Shown here one piece after another: positions 13,301 to 52,865 of a stretch of 64,000 nt of DNA (position 1 is the first letter of the stretch; each line of letters opens with the position of its first letter). The position numbers and the translations under genes were made by a program. Origin of the DNA: Ridgeia piscesae (lineage: Eukaryota > Annelida > Polychaeta > Sabellida > Siboglinidae). The notes beneath the pieces are model-generated. The model worked only from the letters and a program-made list of their open reading frames with translations, ran no database searches and had not been told where the DNA came from. The stretch is from contig JAODUO010001685.1 in NCBI GenBank assembly GCA_025642075.2, positions 1 to 64,000 of the forward strand, in the 5' to 3' direction.

Positions 13301-16300
13301 CGGGGAGAGACACATAGACGGGGAGAGACCTAGTACACTGTACTCACTATTGCCAGAGCTGTACAGAGCTTTCACTGACTTCTTCATCTTCATCAGCTCA
13401 CTGCGGTCATAATCCAGTGCCTGAAAACATGACGAGTGACAGATCACTAAAAATATCAAATACACTTTTAATTTGCGGGGGCAGCAAAATAAGCACACCA
13501 ATTACTACAGCTACACGTTGTTTGTATAATTTTAAAATTGATTTGCTTGTACCATTTAATTTCCACAATTTCCATTTACAGCATGTTAAATCTATTTTGG
13601 AAAAGCGAATGCACAGTAAAATATGTCATTGTAGTGCAGCGTGGGGGGGTGGTAACATCACCCCCTCACCAGTAGCAGAACACAGTGTATGCCAGCCAGT
13701 CCAAATAATTACAGAGCCCAGGAACATTGGTTATTTCCATGCATCACTCACTGTCTGGTGGGTCAAAGAACAAAGGCAAAGGAAGTGGGGGAAAGACATA
13801 GAAAGAGACTAGTTATCAAAGGTAACAGTGCACATAGCCACATACATGGGAGATGATACTGCCAGGCTCACCTGAAAAATAAGTATATGTGGAATTTATA
13901 GTAAAGTGTTGTTGTTTACAATATGTATGCCAAATTTCTATACTAATTATTTATTAAATAAACATGACTTGTCAGGGCTTATTAGTAAACAACAAACACA
14001 CAGTACACAATAATAGTGATTAGTGGTTGTTAGTTTTATTTGGCCTGGTATCAGCCCAGATAGAGCATGCCACATATGCAGCACCTACGTTTTTTAAGGA
14101 TCAAAACCATTGGTTCAATGAATCCGTGACAGGCATTTCCATGTTTCTGTTGATGGATATTGTTTTCCCTTACTTAGAGAGTGCTTCATTTAACAATACT
14201 GTCTGTGTGACAGTGGGATCACACAACATAATATTCAAGTCAAAATCAGATTTGACATGTACACAGTATTGTTAATTCATTGATTGCTAATGTGATGCAC
14301 CAATTCCAACCAACATGAGTTCTACAATCATGGGGTTTACAGGTAAACAATTGTAACACTCTAGAACATCTTTTACTTGTTTAGCTACCATTACAATCAC
14401 CGCCAATACATCTTTCTTTTAAAATATATTCTGCTTTTCAACAGTGATATCTGGACAATACAAGAAACCTTCCGTAATCATGACCACTGTTTCTCTGCAT
14501 TGACTATGACTGTTGTTTCTCAGAACTGACCTGAGTGGTAATTCTCCCTGCTTCTGTAATTAGAGGGTACTAACAGCTGGATTAGTCTGTGGAGACCAGG
14601 GCCAGAGTAATCACCATTATGATAGAATGCTAATGAGCGCATTTTAGTAGATAATGCTAATGATAATAACCACTGACCAATTCTGAAACACAGGACTGCT
14701 GTAACAGAGTAGTACAAACATGACTGGCATTGTGACTTCTTGCCTGACTTCAGACAGTTGCATGGATGATTTAAACACAAAAGTGAAGCTCCTACAATCA
14801 TGCAGTAGTCGACCTCGGTATGTAGGCAAGCTACATGTTAGGACTCAAACTTTTTTCAAGTTATTTTCTGTTTTTTTTATGGTATTATCACAGGGCAGTG
14901 TTCCATGAAATCCTTCACCGAGCAGTGATAGACAGGAATGATATTAGTTATAAAAGTCTGGATCTCAATGCTGGGGACAGTATCTCTCATGATTTTAGAT
15001 CACCTTAAAAATAATAATAATATTGGTCCTGTCTCAAATGTGGGATGTGAAAACCACACAAAAAAACAAGCACCCTGGCACTGGCAGTGACCACCTATGT
15101 CAGCATAGAAAAGTCAGTTTGGCGATAATGTTCTGAAAAAGGTTGAATACTGCCAAATGCTAGAAATAACTAGAACCACAATGTGTGTACCTGGTAGTCG
15201 GACTCGGTTATAATACTGATGTTGTTGCTTAAAAAATCTAAACTGTCATTATATTATGATTTTTTTAATTAACTTTTTTCGTTTATGACATACCGAGTAC
15301 AAAATAAACAGTATTAGCCTACAACTGACACAGCCTCCTGATGGGAGCCAACCAATGAGGCTTTGATGATAAATGCGTACATGAAGTTACAGCCAATAGT
15401 TCCGTTAGTGAAGCCAACTTATCAATTGCAGCCAACTCTAAACCTTGTAAATGCACTTGTATGCCTCTTTCCCCACACTTGGCTCCAGGGTGTCAGTAAA
15501 GATGTAAGTAAACACCAGCTGGTCAGTCATTAGCAGCACTAGGATAGGCAGAACCAGCAGCAGTTGGTGGTAGCTGTTACATGACACACTATTCAAAGTG
15601 CAGATTATTTTTCCCCTAAATTAAACGTTAATAGTTTACTTAGAGAGTCTAAACGTATGATTCAACCCAGCGGAATGCCTATCTAGCAGATGCTGAGCTA
15701 CAATAAAGTTAAATAAAAGACTGTTGTGTACAGGGCTGGGGTCAATTAAAACAGTATTAGAATTGATCAATTCAGTGCCAATTCAATTGGAGCGGAAATT
15801 GGGATTGAAAGATTTGGAACAAAAAATTGTAATTGAGAGATTTTGAATTGAACAATGTTGAGTTTAACTGAACTGGAATGAAAAGGAACTGAGCATCCAA
15901 CATTTGTGTGATGCTGTGAAGGATATTTTACAGACAGTTGGGAGTATTGCTGTGCAGGCAATGGTGTTAAATGACCAAGTAAAGTTGGACAATGAAGCTA
16001 CTGGTCAAACCTTACCCAGCAATTAATCAGCAGATGAAACTGATGAATGTGAAGTCAATTAGACTTGTTCTACTGCCTTGTATGAATGAGTGCTGTCTGG
16101 GTACTGCTTCAAAGAGCCATTGAAATGACCCAGATAACAATCACAATTTGCCAGTATCACATGCTAGACAAATACTAGACTACCCAGGTACCACAAGTGA
16201 AGCCAGGATATCTCCAAACAATCTAATGATTACCAATTGATGCAAACATAAGCCCAGTGGAGACTGACAACACTTGTAGATTATGACTAGAATGTGACAA

Positions 16301-17831
16301 CCATCATTTATATAAATGTTGTAAAAATAAAAATATATCATTATATTTTACCAAACCAGTACTACCCTGTAGCCACTCAGTGGTTTTATATGTTCTTCCT
16401 AGCTACTCAATCAGGTTTTAACACATTGTCTTTATTGATGTTTACAAACTGGTTGATGCACTGAAATATTCTGAGTTAACTGTTTGTCTTATTTCTGCAT
16501 GCTTCATTACGCTATGCGTCTGTGAGTCAAAACCATTTTGATGTGCTGATCTAGTGTTTCAAAAAATTACAATAACACACTGTATCACCCCCTGCATGCA
16601 CATTAAACATAGTTTCATGGTTAACTTATGTTATGTGAATTGGAATAGAATGATTACAGATAGAATTGGAATCGGAAAAAATGAATTGAAAGAAACTGAA
16701 TTGGAATAAAAAAAATGTATTGCAATGAATTGGAGCGGGAATTGGAACTGATTGAACGGAAGTGACCCAGTTCTGGTTGTGTGTGTGCATCCGCACATGT
16801 GTGCAGAATTGTGTATGTATGTGACTGTGTTTGTAAATATAACAAGTATTTTGCAAAATATGTATGTGTAAGGTTGTAAATGAAGCCACTACAATGGGCA
16901 CACCATATGCATTAAGTAAGAGCCTTAACATTTTTATAAGGTATATTTGATAGAATAAAACATGACAAATGAACCAGTCATTATACTAGAACATTCTGCA
17001 TATACTTGTTATAATAAGTTAAACGTTTTTGTACTTTAATTGTATTTTGCTTTTATTTATTATACATACATTAGCGTTACATATATAACAATAGTAATGT
17101 TAATGGATATATATGATGTAATGTGGGTACATTTAACACATCAAACATGTATGTTCATAAAATGTAGCCACTTTATCACAATATGACCCTTAATGTTACA
17201 ATTAAATCTATGAGTCTACCACTGGTACAAATATGCTAATGAATTGTTATCAATCATGATTGAACTTATAGGTTAATTGCACAAAGTAACACTTGCTGAC
17301 GTGTGATATTATTACTATATCTATCATGTTACACACTCACAGGTTTAATGAAATAATAAAAAAATTAAATACTGAGACACTCTGGTTTCTGCATGCCATC
17401 AATTCAAGGAAATCAGGATATACTGACAACTTCCTGCATATCCCTATTGCTAAAATTATAGCAATTACATGACAATAACAATCGACAGCCGAGTTGACAA
17501 CATTCAATTCATAATTATAATCATGACACTCGCGAGTGCGACTGTGGATAACTGTCCCAACCATTATTATGGCATTAACTGTGTATGGTGTTTTATCAAA
17601 TACAACACCGCACACGCTTTACGCAGGTGATCATTGCACTCCTAGCAAACATCCCTGTTAAAAACTCGAGGCGTCGCCTAACGGGACGCCGAGCGTCAAA
17701 CCCACCTCTTCCAACGCCCCCACCGTCGAACGACAGTGCCCCACTCGGGAGGCGAAAGTCGACGTCGGAGGCGAATTGTAGTCATCCCAAGTCTCCCTGA
17801 TGAATTCAGCGGTGCTGATATTCTCTGGCAT
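1147..17831 (-). CDS. ASAP1: ASAP-family Arf GTPase-activating protein, 5' part (BAR domain)
   Basis: Join, minus strand: 17831-17706, 13420-13348, 4461-4375, 3872-3811, 3054-2942, 2335-2260, 2055-2002, 1694-1609, 1303-1147; 834 bp, 278 codons, all phases compatible, continuing past the left edge. ASAP proteins are Arf GAPs with an N-terminal BAR domain that binds curved membrane, followed by PH, ArfGAP, ankyrin and (in ASAP1/2) SH3 domains; they act in focal adhesion and membrane traffic. The visible part corresponds to the BAR domain. Blocks that match my recollection of vertebrate ASAP1/2 include SEFI/AEFI-type N-terminus with [51 protein letters not shown] and NFFQDGMKT. The start is the MPENIS methionine, as in vertebrate MPDQIS. 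Which paralogue (ASAP1, 2 or 3) cannot be told, and an invertebrate may have a single pro-orthologue. Confidence 0.9.
1430..1608. repeat. Degenerate TGACAGATGACACA repeat beside ASAP exon 8 donor
   Basis: Short, imperfect copies of TGACAGATGACACA and GATGAATGATG fill the space just downstream (minus strand) of the exon 8 donor. The donor itself is not part of the unit. Confidence 0.6.
1609..1694 (-). CDS. ASAP1: ASAP exon 8
   Basis: Acceptor CTTTCAG|TATCTC, donor ACAAA|GTGAGT. Encodes [20 protein letters not shown] then IEYYHAQT; nearly identical to vertebrate ASAP. Confidence 0.93.
2002..2055 (-). CDS. ASAP1: ASAP exon 7
   Basis: Acceptor TGTTTTAG|ATTGCC, donor GAT|GTATGT. Encodes the 18 residues [18 protein letters not shown]. 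Confidence 0.9.
2260..2335 (-). CDS. ASAP1: ASAP exon 6
   Basis: Acceptor ATTTCAG|CACC, donor GAG|GTACGT. Completes the F codon and encodes [20 protein letters not shown] then VTGPE. Confidence 0.9.
2942..3054 (-). CDS. ASAP1: ASAP exon 5
   Basis: Acceptor TGTCCAG|ATGCAG, donor AAGTT|GTACGT. Encodes [20 protein letters not shown] then [12 protein letters not shown], the most conserved BAR-domain block. Relative to vertebrates about three residues are missing after LLKG. Confidence 0.92.
3140..3290 (+). mobile_element. SINE-like dispersed repeat, diverged copy 1
   Basis: Starts GCATGTGAGCCAAAAATA, holds GGTGTCAAGTCCC (a decayed B-box) and ends ATTTTCCCTAATAAATAA. The same order of blocks recurs at 33783-33910. 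Lies in ASAP intron 4 (minus gene). Confidence 0.5.
3811..3872 (-). CDS. ASAP1: ASAP exon 4
   Basis: Acceptor TCTTGCAG|GAGCTG, donor ATG|GTAAGT. Encodes (G)[20 protein letters not shown], matching AFVKFSTLTKELSTLLKNL. Confidence 0.9.
4375..4461 (-). CDS. ASAP1: ASAP exon 3
   Basis: Acceptor TGTTCCAG|TGCATG, donor ATAG|GTTGGT. Encodes [20 protein letters not shown] then TRENEAEI; the one-base phase on each side joins cleanly. Corresponds to the ENYAQVLDKFGSNFLSRDN block. Confidence 0.88.
5014..8018. mobile_element. Candidate piggyBac-like DNA transposon, non-autonomous or decayed
   Basis: The left end reads TTAT|CTCTTTACTGCGCAGACCG and the right end, on the other strand, TTAA|CTCTTTACTGGGTAGACAG. 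The shared CTCTTTACTG next to TTAA or near-TTAA fits piggyBac-type ends. Further inside, ATGGGCATTTCCATG at about 6074-6088 is mirrored by GTGGAAATGCCCAGA at about 7929-7943. Inside are eight copies of a 14-bp motif. Short open stretches on the plus strand (about 6880-7130) are interrupted by stops and not recognisable as transposase. Lies in ASAP intron 2 (4462-13347). Confidence 0.45.
6441..7928. repeat. Dispersed 14-bp motif GTAACGCGAGTCAC, eight copies
   Basis: Copies at 6441-6454, 6605-6618, 6622-6635 (CG to TG change), 6651-6664 (GTAGC variant), 7533-7546, 7548-7561, 7736-7749 and 7915-7928 (TG variant). All are on the same strand, irregularly spaced, and the motif is nearly palindromic (GTRAC N4 GTYAC). 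Changes are mostly CpG to TpG. Confidence 0.85.
8020..13347. other. ASAP intron 2, remainder; no gene seen
   Basis: AT-rich intronic DNA. Small items: a duplicated 23-bp block at about 8698-8745; a C14-type homopolymer at 10266-10279; a degraded coding-like stretch on the plus strand at about 10283-10450 beginning [20 protein letters not shown] with an early stop; and a hairpin at 11026-11052. Confidence 0.5.
11026..11052. other. Perfect 12-bp inverted repeat, 3-nt loop
   Basis: CTTTAAGACATT, loop TGC, AATGTCTTAAAG. It is preceded by TTAA. May be a relic of a very small palindromic element. Confidence 0.7.
13348..13420 (-). CDS. ASAP1: ASAP exon 2
   Basis: Acceptor TTTTCAG|GCACTGG, donor AATA|GTGAGT. 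Encodes [20 protein letters not shown] then SSGN; matches the ALDQDRTALQKVKKSVKAIY block of vertebrate ASAP. Confidence 0.9.
13421..17705. other. ASAP intron 1; no gene seen
   Basis: AT-rich intron. Two blocks of degenerate GAATTGGAATTG-type hexamer repeats lie at about 15770-15890 and 16635-16770. No conserved open frame was recognised. Confidence 0.5.
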
Positions 17832-18130
17832 CTCATGTGGCTCGTTGACAAGCCCCGCGACACCCACAAATTGCAAGAGATCGCGGGATATTCTTCGCGA
17901 CGCCAGCTTACGAATCAAAACAGCCAGCCATTTAATAAATCGGGCGCGGAAATGGGTCACGATAGTTTGCGAGATTTGCGAAGAACCCGCACAATACCGC
18001 CACCTGTCGAACGAATAGTAGTTTCGGTCTTTCAAAGGGGGTCAGATCAGTATTTTTCTTCCTTGTTGAAAAACGTGAGGTACCGGAATTTCCTTGTCGT
18101 CATCCAGCAATGCTCATAATGTTACGCGAT
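17640..18130 (-). promoter_or_regulatory. Probable ASAP promoter / 5'UTR region
   Basis: CpG density is clearly higher here than in the surrounding 10 kb, and the region surrounds the ASAP start exon. No TATA box was identified and the transcription start cannot be placed. Confidence 0.45.
17706..17831 (-). CDS. ASAP1: ASAP exon 1 (start codon)
   Basis: ATG at 17831-17829; 42 codons beginning [20 protein letters not shown] and ending GALEE; donor GAG|GTGGGT. The frame stays open upstream to 18035, but homology starts at MPEN, so the upstream part is read as 5'UTR. The exon lies in the most CpG-rich stretch of its neighbourhood (17640-18020). Confidence 0.9.
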
Positions 18131-20959
18131 GACAACGTCGAATGACACATTTGGGGAAAATGCCAAACAAGTGCTAAAGTTGGCAAATATTGTTTTAATT
18201 AATTTTGGGATTATGTTTAGGAGTAGGAACCTGCAGGAATGAATACATGTAGAAAAATACACTGTAAAGTATAATTACACTTATGCTACATTTAGGAAAT
18301 CTTGAAGACACAAGTTGTGGTTAGGTGCATTCCCACATATGAGAACACTGGAGATTTAATCATGAAAATCCATGAAAAATATATGCATTCAGCGATATTA
18401 AAAGTACTGTACTGTGACAATGATGGATATGTTAGTCTTTGTGTATATAGCATGGCTGAATGCTTTCAAGAGAGGCGTATCAGTATAGTGAAATTGAAAC
18501 TTAAAGCAGATATATAGAAGAACAATTGAACAGAAAGCAGGATTTGTCTTCCGAGCGGATGATGAACCAATGGGGAATTTTTTTTATTGCATCAACTATA
18601 GCAAGAATATAATGCACACTTCAACAAAATATAATGCAGAAAGTATGATTAGTCAATACAATTCAATATGTTCCTTGATTACATACAGTGCTTTGCCTTA
18701 ATTAGGTTTATATAATTTTTTTTACTAAAATGTTCACAGTAATATTAAATTACTTTGAAATAAATTAGGTAAGTACCTAATTATTGCTGAATTTTCGTGT
18801 TAACAATGTGTGTGGCATTTTATGTGGTGTTATTTCCAACACTATTGCTGTTAGAAAGAATTAAATCTAGAGGGAATTAATGTATCCATATATCCAAATG
18901 TATTACTACACGAGGTTATGTTATATGCTAACCTAATTCTAGAACTAGTTTCTAAGGATGGCCATGAATACATGTTGCTTCATTGATGATACTGTATGTA
19001 GGCAAGGTAGGTAAAAAGTCAATGTATCTATAAACAAATAGCTCCAGTGATTTGCTATAAATACAAAGTGTTTTGTAACAGAGAGATCATTCATCTAACA
19101 AACACCATAAATATGTTCATATTATGCATAATTTATTTTACAATCGTGAATATATTTTCAGTACATTTGCAAAATAAATATGTGCATCCAAGCTCATAAC
19201 TATTGTTGACATAACAGACCTATAGCAAATGCAAAAACCACATTGCACGTATATTACCTTGGTTAAATATTTTGTTGTAAATGTTCAGAAATACAGTAAA
19301 ACTTGCCTGTAATGGTCAGGACAGTGGGATATCACTGTCATACTTATAGACAGGTTGTCCTTGTAGCGAGTGTCATGACTTGTGGATTCTTGCTATAGGT
19401 GGCATTATATAAGTCACACTGGACTCTCAAGTGACGGTTAAATATAGGCTACCATTATGGTAGGTATTTACGTATGTATATGTTACTGTATACATCATTC
19501 AAATACATGCTTTTCTCTTATGCTAAACATCGTGTAAACAATATATGCCAACACTCAAGATTCACCTGTAAGTCATACACATTTTGATTTTTTTTACTAT
19601 TCATTTCATTTCACACAGTCACTGTTCTAGGGGTCAGTGAATAATACATTAAAATAAAATTCACAAACAACCCAAAATACATTAAGTATAAATGGTGCAA
19701 CCCAGGAAAGGGAAACAAATTTACACTAACAGCCTTTAATTCTGAATTTAAAAAAATCACAACTCCATACCACGCATTGGTGGGTTGATCTGAGTCAATA
19801 TTAGAAGTGTAAAAATATTGACTTTGTATAAACCTGTAATTAAGACACCTGGTGAGCAGTGTCTTCATTGCCTTAGTGCAAGCAGAGACTTGAGCTGTGA
19901 CCAGAAATAAAGCTGACCATACACACCTGAATTGTCCACTTACTCATAAAATAAAATATGTGATAAAATGAATTGTACATAAAGGATAATTACTATCTTT
20001 TTCATAAAGGCTAAATATGATATTACAAGCACATACACAACTCATACATAACTCACTCCATGCAATAATTGTTACAATGTCATGTTGCTGTGACTGACTG
20101 ACCATTCATTTGTATCTAAGGCATATAGCACAATACACACAAAACCTTAGTATTAAATAGCAAACCTTAAAAAAATAATGTTTCAACAACACAGAAAATG
20201 ATTACACACAGTTCTTCAGGAATAAATTAGCAAAATAGCTATAAATACATACTACATATTTATATCATTTTATGACTGTAATTGGGGTATGGTAAACCAC
20301 TTACCCAGGGGGTACCAGTAAAGAAAAGTGTTACTGATGGATGAAATATTTATGTAGACATTCAATACATATTTACAACAAAGTCTACCTGTGTTTCTCA
20401 CACACGTATCTATATAAAAACCGTTGTAAAATTGTGACATTAATATGTTGCAAGACGTCACGTTAATATAAATAATATCAAGAAACATGTTAGTTAGATC
20501 AACACAAAGACTATATTACAGTAGAGTCAACAGTGACATCACAGTGTCATTGAGTCAAGTCATATACTGACATATGAGGCCATGTGAACATCACACTGTA
20601 CAGTACACATCCAAGACTTTGTCCGATTTCACACAACAATTCATTACTTTTATCTAAATTACAAGCACTTGGCAAATGTATTCTGATTATATCATTTCAA
20701 TTGCAGATACAAAGATACATACGAATGTCCACAAAAATGCGATAATCACCAATTAGGTGATACTTTTTACAAGACGAAATTTCAGGACTGAACAATAAAA
20801 ACAACATTTCAGCCTTTGCTATAATTCCCAATGCATTTGTATATTCCAATATCATATACACAAATGCACAAATGATAGTTTTTACCAAACATTTGGCATT
20901 TCTCATGATTTATCACAAGTGTGTAATTGGACCCTGCACATATATCTGCCAATTCTTTA
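18131..20959. other. Intergenic region between CCDC60-like 3' end and ASAP 5' end
   Basis: AT-rich, no recognisable coding exon. It should contain the 3'UTR and polyadenylation site of the CCDC60-like gene just left of 20960, but I could not fix the signal. A stretch at about 19295-19400 with ACAGTAAAACTTGCCTG resembles DNA-transposon ends but has no matching partner that I found. Confidence 0.5.
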
Positions 20960-48531
<27,572 letters not shown>

Positions 48532-48640
48532 TGTTCCCTGCTCCCCAGGCACAACAGATCTCCCTCACTCGTGATCTTCAGGCATCCTCTGACCTAGCTC
48601 CAGTGTAAACCTTGCCGGTGGAAGTGGTGTTGCGCAGACC

Positions 48641-49700
48641 CTAAACATGAACCCGAGATCGTTATTAAAACATTTCAGTGATTTGATGTAAGACAAGGCG
48701 GGTAACATAATTCTATATCTAATTGCCTGCATTGTCAACATGGTAATAATCATGACCAGTGATGTCAATCTTATGTGTGTTTATGTTCCCTAGGTTCAAC
48801 TACAACATACAGCAGATTTGGAGTAATGGCTGTACTAATTATAATAAAAGTTCTTGGCATAGGTATGTAGTATAGTAGTAACGATGACAAATGTTGATGT
48901 AATAATATGTAACAATAGAACAAGAATTGTCATAGGAAGCAATGTAATATAATAGCCTATTTACTTTTATAATTAGTATTTTTTTTTTTTAATTCAAACT
49001 TCATTCTGAATTACACAAGAAGGAAAACTTACTTTATTCGTACGTTAACCGGTAGTAGTCCCAGTTGGCTGCACTGGCTCTGTTTTGCCTTGGCAATTAT
49101 TGCCACAACTCATGCATCATTGCATGACCTACTCATACTGCCAATTGGCAATTATCACCTATATTAATTAATTATATTGACCAATAGGGTGTAAATCCGG
49201 ACACGAGCAAAGCGACTGTAGGATGTATCACGCAACAGATGTTCGTGTAGTTACTAAATTCCACAAATAAGAATACTTGTTGATGTGTTCCCAATGTACG
49301 GTACAACAACACAACGTATAACGAAATTCACACGAGTACCTGACTCGTCTTGAGGCTGGGTGATCGAACACGTAACATGTGCGCTATGCCGGTCGGCTCT
49401 TCTGCCAGCTGCCTTAGTCTTAGACGCAAGCAGTTAACTTCTTGCATAAGTTTGGTAGTTGAAACAAAGCATGACAGCACGTAAAACTACACACGCGAAT
49501 GCATTAAATGTCGATTACGCGATGACTTCACTGGACGATAACTTGACGTCGGGTGTGAACGCAATCAACAAATCGTCACCCGTTGCCTGGTTACGAGCGG
49601 TGCGACGCGCTCAATAGCACTTGGCGCACTTTGAGTAGCCGTAACGGCTTAATCACTCCGGCCTCGCTGTAGCGATAAATCTGGTCGTGTTTGACCTATA
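48641..49700 (-). promoter_or_regulatory. Probable CCDC60-like leader and promoter region
   Basis: Unique DNA whose CpG content rises from about 49300 to 49700. A leader exon should lie here, spliced to 48640. At 49582-49594 GTTGCCTGGTTAC is close to an RFX X-box (GTTGCC N GGYAAC, one mismatch), the element typical of ciliary gene promoters. Confidence 0.4.
49356..49422 (-). mobile_element. tRNA-derived (SINE head or pseudo-tRNA) segment
   Basis: On the minus strand TGGCAGAAGAGCC resembles an A-box and TGTTCGATCACC a B-box, with tRNA-like spacing. The T stem is only three pairs. No anticodon arm was verified. Confidence 0.35.
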
Positions 49701-49786
49701 TCTAGTACGAGAAGAGGTCGTATGCGCATAAGCGGAACTAGAATGACCAGATTTTTCGTTATTTACGCGATAAATCTGGTCGTTGA
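49670..49786. repeat. GCGATAAATCTGGTCG repeat, two direct and one inverted copy
   Basis: Direct copies at about 49671-49686 and 49769-49784; the complement GACCAGATTTTTCG begins at about 49745, so the last two can form a hairpin with a short loop. Confidence 0.75.
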
Positions 49787-49799
49787 AAAAATTGGTAGA

Positions 49800-51360
49800 T
49801 ATTGACTGTTGCAGTATTGAAACGCCCGACAGGAAACAAATAGATCAACTATTTAATTAGGCTACATAATGAAACGCTTGGTTTGAAATAGTTTGACTGG
49901 TACATTGCCAGTTGGGGCTGCGGTTGATAATAATTTATTATTATACTTCAAGTTTAATTGAACTGTGTTTTATGCATGAATAATTCATTAATTGTGGTAA
50001 ATTACGCAATCATGGCAACGCCAACGACACTGCCTAGCCCTAGGTCGGATCATACGGGAACGACTGTTTTTTGCTGTTATATAGTTCATGTTCATTATAA
50101 AATATGTTGATAATTAACTGTAATTGTACATCATTGGCGTAGTTTTTATTATAATATATTCATACATATTTTAATCCGGTTAAAACGAAAAGATTTATTT
50201 TTATTTTATGTGCTTTGTTGACCATGTCATAATAATTGTTTTATTTATGTCTTTATTATGATCCACGGATGTTTACACAACATTTGTATTTTATTTATTT
50301 ATTATTATTTTGTAAAATGTTTACTATTTATATTGTTGCTTTAGGAAAGTAATATATAAAGCGTTGTGAACGCTATCTATATATGCATTATAGAAAATAA
50401 AGACTTATTTGTAGTTCAATTAATTATTGGGAATCCAAATTTGCCATAATATTTAGTGTATCCAGGTGAAAAGACGAGATGTCATAGGTATTTATTTATT
50501 CTGGTTCATATTTGCAAGGCGAAATTATCCAGATATATGATACCCATTAGTGATTGATGTTTATTTTTAGTTCCCTTGGGAGTTATAGTTGCTATTCTAA
50601 AATGAATAAGACCTCTTACATGTATTTGCATGATACATTTACAATAAAATCATATTTTTCAGTAATACAATCATGGTCATATCGCCAGGTTACAGAACTT
50701 AAATGTGTGTTAACAAGTAGTGAAAAAATATATGTGTTGTCCTGAATTTTACTGAATTTAGACATTACTTGCATTAATTTAGTTCTATGCAACAGGGATT
50801 GCATCAATATAATTATGCTATCTTATATATGCAGCATGTTTCAAAATGCAGATGATTCAGGCTAAAAAAAACATCAGATCTTTTCCTGATTTCTAACGTA
50901 CATTTATAGAATACACCTGTAAAGTTTCTAATTTATGTGATTTGTATCCCAGGAGATATGACCATTGTATTGGTTCAAAAGAGGGTTTGTCCATTTTGTT
51001 GGAGATGTGTGATACAGTGCAAGTGCTTATTTTTGGAATACCAACTACTGGGTAGACCTCTAATTATAATAATAAATTTACTAAGGATTTTGTTATTAGG
51101 ATATTATAGGCACTATCCTGGGTACAATCTGTATATGATGATGGTGTTTGTTTTGTACTAACAAATGTACAAATGAATTGTGAAATAATTTGTCCAATGC
51201 ATCTGTCATTGATGGAAGTGTACAATTGATAAAAAAATGGCTTTCATAAATACAATCTACCTGTAATCATAATATTATTATGCTCAATGATACATGTTAA
51301 GCTTTCCTCCAATTTTGCCTAGATTGTGAGTGCATTAATTGAGTAGAAGGGAACATCAAG
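49800..51360. other. Intergenic AT-rich DNA; no gene seen
   Basis: Lies between the CCDC60-like promoter and the 3' end of the unknown upstream gene. Nothing recognised. Confidence 0.5.
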
Positions 51361-52308
51361 TCAGTTTTCACACAGTTTATTCAACAAAATTCCACAAATT
51401 GCATTCGCCTCTTCTTCGGGCAGGACGAGGGCCTCCAGAGTCTGTGCAAACAGAAACGGCTCAATGACAAGCCTCTTGTACGATGCTCTGCAGCGGAATG
51501 TCAACATGTCTAAAGAAAAGTCATTTACATCCTGATACAGATAATACATACAATTAACACAAAAACTATTTTCATGGATCCAATAGTTTCCATGGAATCA
51601 TTGTTAGAATAATACCTCCCTTAGAAGTGTGTTCCTTAATGAATTTGCTCGTGCAACTTCATTAGTCTGCCTATGCAATTTAAATAAGCTACTAAAATAG
51701 TAGAGTTCAGCTCAAACTTCAAAGGAATGTTAGATTAGACAAGCCATTGTATACAGACAGCACTTTTAAGACTGTAGCGATAGGACATTTATTAGGCATA
51801 CATTTATCCTTTCACCTTAAAAGCACCACAATCCAGGTGCTAGTAACTAATCAACAACTGCCATATCTTGTAAATACACATATCCATGTATAATTAGATA
51901 AGTTATCCTAATTATTGTAATTACAAAGATGACAATTTCCTGAAATTGTCAGGTAGCAGATACAATGTTTCAGTTGTGTACAAGGCTATTTGCCTTGTGG
52001 TCTCGCATGCCTGCTTTGTTTGGATGAGCAGTGTTGCCGCAACCTGAAATGTGAAATGTGTCGCCAATAAATTAATAAATGTATACCCTTTTCTATGAGC
52101 AATGCATAAAAACAAATTATTTTAAAAGAAAGGAAGCTATAGAAGAAATAAAGCACAGTGAACTGTTTTAACAAAACGTTTTGTCATTGAAATATTTGGT
52201 CTTTGTCACTGAAATATTTGGTCGGTACAGAATTCATATGCGGACGAGCAGAAATAGATAACTGAATGTTTCAGTATTTAGGTGAAACATTTTCGTCGCT
52301 GAAATATA

Positions 52309-52345
<37 letters not shown>

Positions 52346-52865
52346 AAGACATTTGGAACTTACAGCTACATAACATTAACAGCCAATTACCGACTATTTC
52401 AGTAAACGTTCAGGTGGCGTAATATGACCCTAATAATATATTTTAGGACCAAATGTTTTACTATAATGTATATCAATAAAAAGAGAGTGGCTGTGCACAG
52501 TTCTTAGCCCCTCAATGCTGCACAGTGACGAGCATGTCTACGTGGAATCCAGCCTGACCTAAAAAAAACATTTAAATATCACTACATTGCAGTTAGTTTG
52601 ATACATAACTGCGATTTGATAACGTGCACGTTTGTTTATACAAGAAAATAATATTGTTGTCTTAGATCTGCTGGCTGCACTCCTTTTAATAATAGATGGA
52701 ACTAAAGATGCCCGCTTGTTGAGAATCTTAGGCAGAGTGGATGTGTATCTGATAAAGACAATATGATACAATAACTATAACTGTAATATTATTATAATAG
52801 GTAACTTACTTCGGTTCTTTGAATGTCAGCATATCATGGAGGTCGTTGAGCACACCTTTCCTAAC
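51361..52865 (-). CDS. Unidentified gene, 3' exons
   Basis: Five probable minus-strand exons: 52865-52810 (VRKGVLNDLHDMLTFKEP, donor GAA|GTAAGT), 52748 to about 52640 (KYTSTLPKILNKRASLVPSI, 3' end unclear), 52043 to about 51964 (VAATLLIQTKQACETTRQIA; donor one of several TT|GT sites), 51670-51616 (QTNEVARANSLRNTLLRE, donor GAG|GTATTA) and 51531-51361 (DVNDFSLDMLTFRCRASYKR ... NKLCEN then TGA). The last three join in phase. A further exon may lie near 52560 (QAGFHVDMLVTVQ). Composition and phase say coding; I do not recognise the family. The 5' part is not placed. Confidence 0.55.
52313..52342. repeat. (TA)n microsatellite
   Basis: About 14 TA units in the intron of the unidentified gene. Confidence 0.95.
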
